Shown here: positions 40,091 to 49,111 of the stretch, in pieces
How positions within the stretch are numbered: the first letter of the stretch is position 1
How the letters are laid out: every line of letters begins with the position of its first letter
Assembly (NCBI RefSeq): GCF_004005935.1
Contig: NZ_SACQ01000001.1
Coordinates: forward strand, 465,485-529,484
Reading direction: 5' to 3'
DNA: 64,000 nucleotides
From: Neptunomonas marina
Lineage (GTDB): Bacteria > Pseudomonadota > Gammaproteobacteria > Pseudomonadales > Balneatricaceae
Program-made: the position numbers and the translations under genes
The notes under the pieces: generated by a model
Database searches by the model: none
Seen by the model: the letters and a program-made list of their open reading frames with translations, nothing else
What the model was told of the DNA's origin: nothing

Positions 40091-41335
40091 ATGTTCAAAC
40101 CATTTTCTTTATTCGTTGGTTTACGCTATACCGCTGCCAAGCGAAGCAACAACTTCATCTCATTTATCTCTCTCGTATCAACACTGGGTTTGATGCTAGG
40201 TGTAGCCGCCTTAATCGTGGTGCTTTCAGTGATGAATGGTTTTGATCGTGAACTGCGTGGCCGCATACTCGGCATGGTGCCTCATGCAACCATTACCGGC
40301 TACAACGAGCCGATAGAGGATTGGCAGACCGCTTCTGAGCGCGTCAAACAAGATGGCCGAGTCATCGGTACGGCGCCGTTTATTCATGCACAGGGGATGC
40401 TGACGCACGCGGGGCAGGTGCGTGGTGTGCTCGTTCAGGGGGTAGACCCGCAAGCAGAGGCCAACATCTCCATCGTTGCCGAGAATATGGTGGTAGGTAG
40501 CTGGGAGGCACTAGGGGAGCAGCGTTTTGGCATCGTGATGGGGGATCTGTTAGCTCGCTTTTTAGGCGTACAGGTCGGAGATAAAGTCACCCTAGTTTTG
40601 CCCGAAGCATCAGTGAGTGTGGCGGGCGTGAACCCGCGTTTAAAGCGTTTTACGGTGGTTGGGCTTTTCTCCGTTGGTGCTGAGCTCGACGCTTCGATTG
40701 GTTATATCAACATCAAAGATGCGGCGCGTTTGAAAAGAATTCCCGCGGGCGTTGAGGGGATTCGCGTCTCCTTTGAGAATCTATTCGATGCGCCCCACGC
40801 GGTGCGCGAGATTGCACAAAACCTTGATGGCTACTACCTGATCTCCGACTGGACTCGAACCCATGGGAACCTATTCCAAGCGATTCAGATGGAGAAGAAG
40901 ATGATCGGCTTACTGCTATTTTTGATCGTCTTCGTGGCCGCTTTTAATATCGTTTCTACGTTGGTGATGGTGGTGACCGATAAGAAATCTGATATTGCTA
41001 TTCTGCGCACATTGGGCGCGACACCCGGTTTGATTATGCGCATTTTTATGGTGCAAGGTATTTTGATAGGTCTTATCGGCACATTGCTCGGTACGCTATT
41101 GGGTGTGGTGCTTGCACTGACCGTGAGTGACTTAGTTGCATGGGTCGAACAGCTTTTGGGCATCGAGTTTCTGTCGGCTGATGTGTACTTCATCAACTAT
41201 CTGCCGTCTCAGCTCAACTGGCCGGATGTGGGTATGATCGCATCGGCGGCGTTAATCATTAGTTTCGTGGCAACGCTCTATCCTGCGTGGCGAGCCTCAA
41301 AGACTCAACCTGCGGAGGCGCTACGTTATGAGTAA
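40091..41335 (+). CDS. lolC: Lipoprotein-releasing ABC transporter permease (LolC/LolE; possibly LolF-type)
   Basis: This permease of the LolCDE system extracts lipoproteins from the inner membrane for LolA. ATG 40091 gives MFKPFSLFVGLRYTAAKRSN, the normal family start, and 414 residues; an upstream in-frame TTG is less likely. One N-terminal membrane segment, a large periplasmic MacB-like domain, and three C-terminal segments (about 270-400) are visible, ending with the cytoplasmic YPAWRASKTQPAEALRYE motif. Only one permease gene accompanies lolD, so it may work as a LolF-type homodimer; a separate partner elsewhere cannot be excluded. Confidence 0.9.
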   Translation: MFKPFSLFVGLRYTAAKRSNNFISFISLVSTLGLMLGVAALIVVLSVMNGFDRELRGRILGMVPHATITGYNEPIEDWQTASERVKQDGRVIGTAPFIHAQGMLTHAGQVRGVLVQGVDPQAEANISIVAENMVVGSWEALGEQRFGIVMGDLLARFLGVQVGDKVTLVLPEASVSVAGVNPRLKRFTVVGLFSVGAELDASIGYINIKDAARLKRIPAGVEGIRVSFENLFDAPHAVREIAQNLDGYYLISDWTRTHGNLFQAIQMEKKMIGLLLFLIVFVAAFNIVSTLVMVVTDKKSDIAILRTLGATPGLIMRIFMVQGILIGLIGTLLGTLLGVVLALTVSDLVAWVEQLLGIEFLSADVYFINYLPSQLNWPDVGMIASAALIISFVATLYPAWRASKTQPAEALRYE

Positions 41336-42014
41336 TTCACCGGTTTTAACGTGTTCGGCGGTGGGTAAAACCTATCATGACGCCGGTACTTCACTGGAAG
41401 TTCTGGCGAATATCGAGTTCTCGGTCGAAAAAGGGCAGCGCATCGCTATTATCGGTAGCTCAGGAGCGGGAAAGAGTACCTTTCTGAATATCTTGGGTGG
41501 TTTAGAAGCCCCCACTACAGGACGCGTTACGGTAGGTGGCGAAGACCTCTACACAACGAATGAGCATGAGCGAGCCCGTATTCGTAATCGGCAGCTAGGA
41601 TTCGTTTATCAGTTCCATCATCTGCTACCTGAATTCACAGCGCTTGAGAATGTTGCCATGCCCTTGCTGCTGCGCCAGACAGGCTTAACTGATGTAGAAG
41701 GCGCTGCGCGCGAAATCCTGAATGCCGTTGGGTTAAGCGAGCGGGTAAAACATAAGCCTGCACAGCTTAGCGGCGGAGAGCGCCAGCGTGTGGCCATAGC
41801 ACGAGCACTAGTTACACAGCCTGCTTGTGTGTTGATGGATGAGCCCACAGGAAACCTTGATCGCCATACCGCTCAAGATATACAAGCGTTGATTAAACAG
41901 CTGAATGCTGAGAGAGGCATCTCGTTCATCATTGTGACGCATGACTTAGAGTTAGCTAAAACGATGGATAAGACATTAGAGTTGCGAGATGGCGGGCTAT
42001 TTTCGCCGCAATAA
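41328..42014 (+). CDS. lolD: Lipoprotein-releasing system ATPase LolD
   Basis: LolD is the 228-residue ABC ATPase that powers lipoprotein release. It has Walker A GSSGAGKST (about 44), the Q-loop FVYQFHHLLPEFTALENVAMP, the signature LSGGERQRVAIARAL (about 146), and Walker B CVLMDEPTGNLD. The LLPEFTALENV segment is characteristic of LolD. It overlaps the permease gene by 8 bases. Confidence 0.95.
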   Translation: MSNSPVLTCSAVGKTYHDAGTSLEVLANIEFSVEKGQRIAIIGSSGAGKSTFLNILGGLEAPTTGRVTVGGEDLYTTNEHERARIRNRQLGFVYQFHHLLPEFTALENVAMPLLLRQTGLTDVEGAAREILNAVGLSERVKHKPAQLSGGERQRVAIARALVTQPACVLMDEPTGNLDRHTAQDIQALIKQLNAERGISFIIVTHDLELAKTMDKTLELRDGGLFSPQ

Positions 42015-42016
42015 CG

Positions 42017-42520
42017 CTATTTCAGGCGTCGGCGCGACCAAGTGCGCCGCACATGCCAGACCCAAAAATAGCTGGTGACAAAGTAGCTGATAACGCCAAA
42101 CACGACGCCACAAAACACGGAACCTGTCAGAAGTGGCCACCAGATCTGCTCAAGTATGTGGTGCAACTTCTCCAAATCAAAGTCGATATTCATGGGGGGG
42201 GTATTCAGGAGATATGAGCCCACCAAATAGGTAAAGTAAAAGATAGGTGGCATTGTTAGGGGATTTGTTAGCCACACGAGTCCGACTGAGATCGGAATAT
42301 TGCTCCTTATCACCAGTGCCAAGACTGCAGCAATAATCATTTGGAAAGGTACGGGTAGAAACGCACAAAAGATGCCCACCAAAAAAGCGCGCGAAACTGA
42401 CTTGCGTGTCAAATGCCAAAGGCTAGGGTCGTGCAGACTAGAACCTAACCAGCTGAGATGCTTGTTTTCACGGAGAGAAGACTCATCCGGCAGGTACTTT
42501 TTTATAAGCTTGCGGGGCAT
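42017..42520 (-). CDS. DUF2062 membrane protein
   Basis: The start is at ATG 42520 (MPRKLIKKYLPDESSLRENK), 167 residues; the open frame upstream looks non-coding. The family hallmark SVSRAFLVGIFCAFLPVPFQMI and LVWLTNPLTMPPIFYFTYLVG mark DUF2062, with three membrane segments and a basic C-terminal end. Function is unknown. It is convergent with lolD (two bases apart) and divergent from comEC; DUF2062 beside comEC/lol genes is common in gammaproteobacteria. Confidence 0.88.
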   Translation of the reverse strand: MPRKLIKKYLPDESSLRENKHLSWLGSSLHDPSLWHLTRKSVSRAFLVGIFCAFLPVPFQMIIAAVLALVIRSNIPISVGLVWLTNPLTMPPIFYFTYLVGSYLLNTPPMNIDFDLEKLHHILEQIWWPLLTGSVFCGVVFGVISYFVTSYFWVWHVRRTWSRRRLK

Positions 42521-42593
42521 GATTCCATACTTTGGAAAAATTAATAGGGGTATTATGCACACCGCCAGTTAGATAGCCAACATAGGATCAAGG

Positions 42594-44828
42594 ATGATCG
42601 CATATATTGTAGGGATTTTTCTGGTTGGGTTAATGCCGACTCTGGTACCGACCGCGACGCTTCTTTTACTTCTGCCTGCCTCATACCTTATCTGGAACTA
42701 CTATCCTAAACTCCTGCCGCTATTGCTGGGGATTGCGGTTGCTGTGTGGTTTGGAAATACGCAGCTGGATAGCCGTATTACAGAGTTAGAGGCGGGTAAG
42801 CATCACGTGATGGGGAAGGTGTCTTCACCTGTGGTGAATAAAGCCGGTGTGGTTCGCTTTAACCTAGAGGTCTTGCGGTCACATAGCACGCCTAGCTTAG
42901 CGAGCCGCAAATTGATGCTGAGCTGGTATCAGCCAGATAGGTCGATTACTCAAAACGACATCATAGCAGGGGAAGTGTCCATCAAGCCGCCGCATGGCTT
43001 TGCAAATCCGGGTGGGTTTGATTTCGAGCGGTGGGCGCTAGTCAACGGTATTGATGGCGTCGGCTATCTACGCAATGTCGATTCGGTCATAGAACAACAA
43101 GCAGCGCCTTTGGTCTGGATTCGTCAAGCGATCACCGGTTTGCTGCAGCAGCGCTATGGAGAGGCTTCACAGGTCTCGGCAACGGTTATAGCCCTACTCA
43201 TTGGCGATAAACAGTATTTCAATGAGGCCACTTGGCAAGTGATGCGAGCAACTGGCACCGTGCATCTCGTTGTCGTGAGTGGTTTGCATATCGGGATCTG
43301 TGTTGCAGTCGGGTGGTGGTTGGGCCGAGCAGTGCAGAGTCTGCTTATTGTGCTGGGGGTGCGGCGCTTTTATAAACTGCCGGCTGTTACAGCGCTTTTG
43401 GTTAGTGGCCTTTATGTCGCTTTGGCAGGCTTCAGCATTCCAACGATAAGGGCATGGGCAATGGCAGCCGTTTTTCTAGGAGGATGGCTGTTAAGTTGGG
43501 GCTCGACACTTTGGCGGCGTTTTTGGGCATCTATGGCGGTGGTGCTCTCGATACAGCCGTTAGCCTTTTGGGAAGCAGGTTTTTGGCTATCGTTTTCCGC
43601 TGTCGCAATATTGATCTATCTATCCGAGCAGCGTTACGAAAGTCGTTCTCGATGGCTTGCGATGGCATGGAGAAGTCAAGTCGCTATTTTTCTTGTGATC
43701 ACTCCGTTTCTACTGCACCTATTTGGGGCTCTTACGTTACTGAGCCCTATTGTTAACTTAGCGGCCATTCCTTTTATGATGCTGCTTCTCCCTGCTCTCT
43801 TTCTAAGTACCTTTTTAGCGCTAATTGCCGATTTTCCATCGCCTCTGGATTTTGTAGCGAGTGGGCTGGGATTGTTTTGGCAAGCGCTTCACTGGGCTGC
43901 AATACAGGGCGAAAAACTGCAGTTTGAAGGGATTTACCTGTCTAAATTCGATGTGGCATTAGCGCTGTTTGGGTCCGCCTTATTGCTGCTCCCGCTTGCC
44001 TCGCAGACGCGGTTTATCGGTGTGATCTTCTGGTTTTTAGCACTGCAGCCAAGCAAACCTGCTCCCGTTGAGCGCTTCACAGCAAAGGTCTTCGATGTGG
44101 GGCAGGGCACATCAGTTCTCATCACAACATCAGACCATGCTTTATTGTATGACACCGGACGTAGTTACAAGAGTGGCAGTTCGGCCTTCTTGCGCGCGGT
44201 ATTACCCGGGCTACAAGCCGGTGGCACGCAATCACTTGATAAGTTGGTTATTAGTCATGCGGATAATGATCATGCCGGTGGCGCGCAGCATGTTCTCGAT
44301 AGTATCTCTGTCGCGAAAATCGAGAGTGGTATGCCAGGCGATATTGGTGTGGCGGCTGTGTCTTGCCATCATGTTCAACCATGGCAATGGAATGGGGTGC
44401 AGTTTCGCTATCTGGTGTCTAGTGCTTCGCTAGATAATAACAATGATCGGTCTTGTATTTTGGAAGTGCGCAGTGACACCTGCTCGCTATTATTGACCGG
44501 GGATGCGGGTCAAGCGGTCGAGCGTTCATTGATAAACGAGCTCTATCCCTCCGATTGGTTGCTCCTCGGGCATCATGGCAGTAAAACCTCCACGAGCAAT
44601 GCGTTACTAGATCAGCTCAAGCCCGTGGCAGCGATCGTCAGTGCGGGATATATGAACCCCTATCATCATCCACATCCATCGGTGATGCAGCGAGTGACAC
44701 AGCGTGAGATTCAGGTATGGCGAACGGATCACCACGGCATGATTACTCTGCGTGATAACGGTGTTGATGGGTGTCTTGCCAGCAGTTGGCGTGAGAGCTG
44801 GCCACGTTATTGGTCTATCTCATTCTAA
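42594..44828 (+). CDS. comEC: DNA uptake/competence channel ComEC/Rec2
   Basis: ComEC forms the inner-membrane channel for single-stranded DNA in natural transformation. The 744-residue protein has N-terminal membrane segments, an OB-like DUF4131 domain (about 65-190) and the competence domain (VIALLIGDKQYF, then VSGLHIGICVAVG, about 230) with many segments. The C-terminal metallo-beta-lactamase-like domain (KVFDVGQGTSVLI, HADNDHAGG, LLGHHGSKTSTSN) keeps its His/Asp motifs intact, so the nuclease-like domain appears functional. Other competence genes are not in this window. Confidence 0.95.
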   Translation: MIAYIVGIFLVGLMPTLVPTATLLLLLPASYLIWNYYPKLLPLLLGIAVAVWFGNTQLDSRITELEAGKHHVMGKVSSPVVNKAGVVRFNLEVLRSHSTPSLASRKLMLSWYQPDRSITQNDIIAGEVSIKPPHGFANPGGFDFERWALVNGIDGVGYLRNVDSVIEQQAAPLVWIRQAITGLLQQRYGEASQVSATVIALLIGDKQYFNEATWQVMRATGTVHLVVVSGLHIGICVAVGWWLGRAVQSLLIVLGVRRFYKLPAVTALLVSGLYVALAGFSIPTIRAWAMAAVFLGGWLLSWGSTLWRRFWASMAVVLSIQPLAFWEAGFWLSFSAVAILIYLSEQRYESRSRWLAMAWRSQVAIFLVITPFLLHLFGALTLLSPIVNLAAIPFMMLLLPALFLSTFLALIADFPSPLDFVASGLGLFWQALHWAAIQGEKLQFEGIYLSKFDVALALFGSALLLLPLASQTRFIGVIFWFLALQPSKPAPVERFTAKVFDVGQGTSVLITTSDHALLYDTGRSYKSGSSAFLRAVLPGLQAGGTQSLDKLVISHADNDHAGGAQHVLDSISVAKIESGMPGDIGVAAVSCHHVQPWQWNGVQFRYLVSSASLDNNNDRSCILEVRSDTCSLLLTGDAGQAVERSLINELYPSDWLLLGHHGSKTSTSNALLDQLKPVAAIVSAGYMNPYHHPHPSVMQRVTQREIQVWRTDHHGMITLRDNGVDGCLASSWRESWPRYWSISF

Positions 44829-44886
44829 TTCCTTCACTATTCCACTTGCTGTGCTAAAGTTACGCATCTTGAAGGGAGGTTAGAAC

Positions 44887-45510
44887 GTGTTTGAGTTGAT
44901 TGTCTCTGGTGGCTGGCTGATGTTTCCAATTATCGGCTGTTCGGTTTTGTCGTTAGCGATATGCATGGAGCGCCTATGGGAGTTACGGGCTAAGAATATT
45001 ACTCCGCCCCACCTTACCAAAGAAGTTTGGACGCTGTTGAAGAGCGGTGCCATGACGCCTGAGAAGCTGCGTGAAGTCAAAGATGGTAGCCCACTCGGCC
45101 GCATTATCGCTGCAGGGCTTGCTAACGCTCGCCATGGCCGCGAGGTTATGAAAGAGAGTATCCAAGAAGCCGCCACTCAAGTTATCCATGAAATGGAGCG
45201 CTTTCTAACAGCCCTAGGTACGATTGCTGCGATTACACCGCTGCTTGGCTTGCTCGGAACCGTCATAGGGATGATTAAAGTTTTTACTGAAATCATGATC
45301 CAAGGTACCGGTAACGCTTCGGTTTTAGCGGGTGGTATCTCAGAGGCGTTGATTACCACCGCTTCCGGGTTAGCTGTCGCGATACCAACGCTGATTTTTC
45401 ACCGCCACTTTTCTCGCCGTGTTGACTCTCTTGTGGTTGAGATGGAGCAGCAAGCCGTTAAGCTGGTGGAAGCTGTGCATGGTGAGCGCGAAGTTGATAA
45501 TGGCAAGTAG
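44887..45510 (+). CDS. exbB: ExbB/TolQ-family proton channel subunit
   Basis: This 207-residue MotA/TolQ/ExbB protein has three membrane segments (about 8-28, 110-135, 150-175), the second with PLLGLLGTVIGMIKVFTEI, a family hallmark. With ExbD it couples the proton gradient to outer-membrane energisation or an unassigned partner. Start GTG 44887 follows GGGAGG. This exbB-exbD pair between comEC and lpxK is a conserved arrangement (as in Pseudomonas), without a linked tonB here. Confidence 0.92.
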   Translation: MFELIVSGGWLMFPIIGCSVLSLAICMERLWELRAKNITPPHLTKEVWTLLKSGAMTPEKLREVKDGSPLGRIIAAGLANARHGREVMKESIQEAATQVIHEMERFLTALGTIAAITPLLGLLGTVIGMIKVFTEIMIQGTGNASVLAGGISEALITTASGLAVAIPTLIFHRHFSRRVDSLVVEMEQQAVKLVEAVHGEREVDNGK

Positions 45511-45522
45511 CGGAGAGCGCCT

Positions 45523-45945
45523 GTGAAGTTCCAAAGACAGCGCCGCGAAGAGGTTAGTGTTAACCTCACTCCCCTAATTGATGTGGTGTTTTTGCTACTG
45601 ATCTTCTTTATGGTTTCGACCACCTTTACTAAAGAGAGCCATCTTGAGATAGACCTGCCTGAATCCTCGGAAGAGCCCTCTACAGAAGTCGAGCCGCAGA
45701 CGATCGAGGTGGTCATTAGCGCCGATGGTAACTACAGCGTCAATGAAAAGCCGTTAGTGAATACGCAAGCAGAGACCCTACGACTGGCGATTAAAGAGTT
45801 CATTACCACCGAGGGTGAGTTACCACCGCTTGTTATTACTGCGGATGCTAAAACGCCTCACCAGTCAGTGGTGACTGCAATGGATATTTCTGGCCAGCTT
45901 GGTTTTGAAAAGCTCAGTATCACCACGACACAAGCGAGCGAGTAA
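45523..45945 (+). CDS. exbD: ExbD/TolR-family protein
   Basis: This 140-residue ExbD/TolR protein has an N-terminal membrane segment (about 17-35) with the critical Asp in VNLTPLIDVVFLLLIFFMV, followed by a periplasmic domain (VISADGNYSVNEKPL, PLVITADAKTPHQSV). It partners with the ExbB protein encoded 12 bases upstream. GTG 45523 after GGAG is the start. Confidence 0.92.
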   Translation: MKFQRQRREEVSVNLTPLIDVVFLLLIFFMVSTTFTKESHLEIDLPESSEEPSTEVEPQTIEVVISADGNYSVNEKPLVNTQAETLRLAIKEFITTEGELPPLVITADAKTPHQSVVTAMDISGQLGFEKLSITTTQASE

Positions 45946-45948
45946 GCG

Positions 45949-46950
45949 ATGCGGGTTTTAGAGCGCGCGTGGTACAGCGGAGCATGCTGGCCGCGGGTGT
46001 TACTTCCGCTTGAGTACCTCTTTGTTACGCTGGCCAAGCGTCAGCGCGCTAAGAAGCAGGCTAAGGCTTGGCAAGCGCCTGTTCCAGTGATCGTTGTGGG
46101 TAACATTTCGGTGGGCGGTACTGGCAAAACCCCTGTTGTGGTTGCGCTGATTACAATGCTGCGCCAAGCCGGTTATAACCCTGGCGTTGTCAGCCGGGGT
46201 TATGGTGCGAAACCTCCGTATGTCCCCTATCGGGTCACAGCCGATTGCACAGCACAAGTCGGGGGCGATGAGCCTACTATGATTGTCCAGCGCACCGATG
46301 TTCCCCTTATTATCGACCCTGATCGTCCCGCTGCGTGCCGCGCACTGTTAGAGTCAGCTCAGTGCGATGTGATCATCAGTGATGATGGACTCCAGCATTA
46401 CGCGTTGCAGCGTGATATTGAGATTGCTGTTGTCGATAGCCAGCGCGGGCTTGGTAATCAGCACTGTCTGCCCGTTGGCCCACTGCGTGAGCCTGCACAG
46501 CGGTTAGCGGAGTGTGACTTTATCATCATTAATGGACAGGGAGCTTTTAACTATCCTGAGGCTGCCCGTATGGTGCTCGTGGCTTCAAAGCTCGCTCCGC
46601 TCCAAGCAGAGCTGTTACCTGTTAGTGTTGCTGAGTGGGCGGGAAAGTCGGTACATGGCGTTGCCGGGATCGGTAATCCAGAGCGCTTTTTTTTGGCTCT
46701 TGAGGCGCTTGGGTTGAAAGTTATCCGCCATAGCTTCCCTGATCATCACCCTTACCGCGATGAAGATATAGCGTTTAATGATGGACTTCCTGTTATCATG
46801 ACAGAAAAAGATGCGGTCAAGTGTCGGGCGCTTAAACTACCCGAGTCGACCTACTATTTGCCAGTGGATGCGCAGTTTGATAACGGCTTTGAAGCGCATC
46901 TGCTTAAACGGCTAACACAGAAGATAAGCGAGAGAGCAAACCATGGATAA
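45949..46950 (+). CDS. lpxK: Tetraacyldisaccharide 4'-kinase LpxK
   Basis: LpxK phosphorylates the 4' position of the lipid A disaccharide at the inner membrane. The 333-residue protein has the Walker [13 protein letters not shown] (about 50-61), a [19 protein letters not shown] segment (about 145) and the EKDAVKC motif (about 286). An N-terminal amphipathic helix ([15 protein letters not shown]) attaches it to the membrane. It starts three bases after exbD and overlaps ycaR by eight bases. Confidence 0.95.
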   Translation: MRVLERAWYSGACWPRVLLPLEYLFVTLAKRQRAKKQAKAWQAPVPVIVVGNISVGGTGKTPVVVALITMLRQAGYNPGVVSRGYGAKPPYVPYRVTADCTAQVGGDEPTMIVQRTDVPLIIDPDRPAACRALLESAQCDVIISDDGLQHYALQRDIEIAVVDSQRGLGNQHCLPVGPLREPAQRLAECDFIIINGQGAFNYPEAARMVLVASKLAPLQAELLPVSVAEWAGKSVHGVAGIGNPERFFLALEALGLKVIRHSFPDHHPYRDEDIAFNDGLPVIMTEKDAVKCRALKLPESTYYLPVDAQFDNGFEAHLLKRLTQKISERANHG

Positions 46951-47140
46951 AAAGCTATTAGATATACTGGCTTGCCCGGTGTCTAAAGCACCAGTGGAAT
47001 ATAATGCACAGACAAATGAGTTGATTTGCCGCACCAGTGGTCTGGCATACCCCATTCGTGATGATATCCCTGTTATGTTGGAGTCTGAAGCGCGTACTTT
47101 AACGACGGAAGAGCGCTTAAAAGAAGATAAGGAAAGCTAA
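46943..47140 (+). CDS. ycaR: Trm112/YcaR family protein
   Basis: This 65-residue protein, [20 protein letters not shown], contains [20 protein letters not shown]. It has the Trm112p-like fold; only some of the usual metal-binding cysteines are kept (CP at 11, C at 29). Function in bacteria is unclear. It sits between lpxK and kdsB in the conserved LPS-core operon, overlapping lpxK and ending one base before kdsB. Confidence 0.9.
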   Translation: MDKKLLDILACPVSKAPVEYNAQTNELICRTSGLAYPIRDDIPVMLESEARTLTTEERLKEDKES

Positions 47141-47141
47141 T

Positions 47142-47900
47142 ATGGGCTTCAGTGTCATTATTCCTGCACGTTTCGCGTCCACGCGTTTTCCGGGTAAGCC
47201 GCTCGCGGATATTAACGGTCAACCTATGATTCAGCACGTTTATAATCGCGCGTGCCAAAGCGAAGCGGAAAGGGTGATTGTCGCGACCGATGATCAGCGT
47301 ATTGCAGACGTTGCCGATAGTTTTGGCGCTGAAGTGTGCATGACTCGAGAGGGTCACCCCTCTGGTACGGACCGCCTTCAGGAGGTGGTCGCGAAGCTTG
47401 GCTACTATGCTGATGATATTGTAGTGAATGTGCAGGGCGATGAGCCACTGATCCCGCCACGGGTTATTAACCAAGTTGCCCACAACTTGAAAGCTGAACC
47501 CGAGGCATCGATAGCAACGCTGTCAGAGCCGATCGAAGATATTGATACGCTGTTGAATCCGAATGTGGTGAAAGTCGTCGCGGATGCGCGCGGTATGGCG
47601 CTCTATTTTAGTCGCGCGCCGATCCCGTGGCCGCGTGATGCGTTTGCCCAGTCTAAGACCGAAATGCCGGATGGCTTTAACTGGCAGCGTCACATCGGAA
47701 TCTATGCATATCGTGTGAAAATGCTAAACGAGTTTGTGCGTTGGCAGCCCGCTCCCATTGAGACCACCGAGTCACTAGAGCAATTGCGCGCTATGTGGAA
47801 CGGTCAGCGTATTCATGTTGCTGTGGCTGATGAATTGCCGCCGCCGGGAGTGGACACTCCGGAGGATTTAGAGCGTTTACGAGCGCTGCTGAAAAAATAG
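47142..47900 (+). CDS. kdsB: 3-deoxy-manno-octulosonate cytidylyltransferase KdsB
   Basis: KdsB activates Kdo as CMP-Kdo for LPS inner core synthesis. The 252-residue protein has [19 protein letters not shown] (nucleotide-binding start), [12 protein letters not shown] (about 98) and the domain end [20 protein letters not shown]. Length is normal (E. coli 248). Last gene of exbB-exbD-lpxK-ycaR-kdsB, followed by a terminator. Confidence 0.96.
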   Translation: MGFSVIIPARFASTRFPGKPLADINGQPMIQHVYNRACQSEAERVIVATDDQRIADVADSFGAEVCMTREGHPSGTDRLQEVVAKLGYYADDIVVNVQGDEPLIPPRVINQVAHNLKAEPEASIATLSEPIEDIDTLLNPNVVKVVADARGMALYFSRAPIPWPRDAFAQSKTEMPDGFNWQRHIGIYAYRVKMLNEFVRWQPAPIETTESLEQLRAMWNGQRIHVAVADELPPPGVDTPEDLERLRALLKK

Positions 47901-47930
47901 AAAAACGCCCGTTATCGGGCGTTTTTTTTG
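47901..47930. terminator. Bidirectional terminator between kdsB and the D-malate dehydrogenase gene
   Basis: AAAAACGCCCG TTAT CGGGCGTTTTTTTT: strong stem with A- and T-runs, between convergent genes. Confidence 0.9.
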
Positions 47931-47944
47931 ATATCTGCCTGGGC

Positions 47945-49012
47945 TTAGCGATGATTTCCGATGGCCGCTACGATGGCGTCACCTAGCTCTTGCGTAGAGG
48001 CTATGCCACCCATGTCTCTGGTGAGAGACTCTTGGCGCTGAATCACTTCCTCGATGGCTGCCATCATTACATCGTGCACATCATCGCAACCGAGATGTTG
48101 CAGCATCATTGCGCCAGCCCAAACGGTACCGATTGGGTTTGCGATATTTTGCCCTGCAATGTCGGGCGCGGAACCGTGCACCGGCTCGAACATAGATGGG
48201 AACGTTTTATCTGGGTTGATGTTGGCCGAGGGCGCGATTGCGATGGTTCCGGTGCACGCGGGCCCAAGGTCAGAGAGGATATCCCCAAACAGATTTGAGC
48301 CAACAATGACATCGTAGAACTCTGGCATACGTACGAGGTTGGCACAAAAGATATCAATATGAAAATGATCAACATTTACCTCAGGGTAGTCGGCAGAGAT
48401 GGCTTCCACGCGGCTATCCCAGTAAGGCATTGAGTGATACAAACCATTCGATTTTGTAGCGGAGCTCAAATGCTTATCACGCTGTTGGGCAAGCTCGAAT
48501 GCGTACTTGATGATACGGTCAGTCCCCTTACGAGTGAAAACACTCTGCTGAACCACAACTTCATTGTCGCTTCCCGGGTACTGTACGCCGCCAATATTGG
48601 AATACTCTCCCTCAACATTTTCGCGCACAACATAGAAGTCGATATCTCCAGGCGCTTTATTGGCCAGTGGCGATGCAAGACCTTCGAATAAGCGTACGGG
48701 GCGTAAATTAACGTACTGATCAAACTCGCGACGTATCGGTAAGAGTAGTCCCCATAGCGAGATGTGGTCTGGAACGCCGGGGAAACCTACTGCCCCTAAG
48801 TAGATCGCATCGAAGGTTTTGAGAATTTCCAAGCCATTGTCTGGCATCATCTTGCCGGTCTGGTGATAGGTTTCGCAAGACCAGTCGAACCATGTGAAGG
48901 TTAGCTGGATACCAAAGGCAGCGGTGGCTGCTTCAAGTGCTTTAATTCCCTCAGGGATAACCTCTTTGCCAATACCGTCACCCGGTATCACAGCAATATT
49001 GAACTCGCGCAT
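47945..49012 (-). CDS. dmlA: D-malate / tartrate dehydrogenase (decarboxylating)
   Basis: This NAD-dependent beta-decarboxylating dehydrogenase of the isopropylmalate/isocitrate family is 355 residues from ATG 49012 (MREFNIAVIPGDGIGKEVI; AAAGGA upstream). Motifs are LWGLLLPIRREFDQYVNLRP, VVRENVEGEYSNIGG, the NLFGDILSDLGPACTG metal-binding region and GSAPDIAGQNIANPIG. The WGLLLPIR segment is the tartrate/D-malate dehydrogenase variant. It should convert D-malate to pyruvate and CO2. Context: L-carnitine is (R)-configured, so its oxidation yields D-malate, making this the last step of the carnitine pathway in this island. Confidence 0.85.
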   Translation of the reverse strand: MREFNIAVIPGDGIGKEVIPEGIKALEAATAAFGIQLTFTWFDWSCETYHQTGKMMPDNGLEILKTFDAIYLGAVGFPGVPDHISLWGLLLPIRREFDQYVNLRPVRLFEGLASPLANKAPGDIDFYVVRENVEGEYSNIGGVQYPGSDNEVVVQQSVFTRKGTDRIIKYAFELAQQRDKHLSSATKSNGLYHSMPYWDSRVEAISADYPEVNVDHFHIDIFCANLVRMPEFYDVIVGSNLFGDILSDLGPACTGTIAIAPSANINPDKTFPSMFEPVHGSAPDIAGQNIANPIGTVWAGAMMLQHLGCDDVHDVMMAAIEEVIQRQESLTRDMGGIASTQELGDAIVAAIGNHR

Positions 49013-49089
49013 TTTTGATCCTTTTGTCGATGCCACTATGTGATGTGCTTTAGTTTAATTATCCGTCTGTTATGATGGAGACTCTAAGT

Positions 49090-49106
49090 GTAATCTCAGA
49101 GTTTAC
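49090..49106. promoter_or_regulatory. Carnitine-island palindrome (copy at dmlA/LysR gap)
   Basis: GTAATC-TCAGA-GTTTAC differs at one arm position from the GTAAAC-N5-GTTTAC palindrome found between cntA and the BCCT gene. It lies 78 bases upstream of dmlA and six bases before the GTG start of the LysR gene. Confidence 0.5.
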
Positions 49107-49111
49107 GAATC

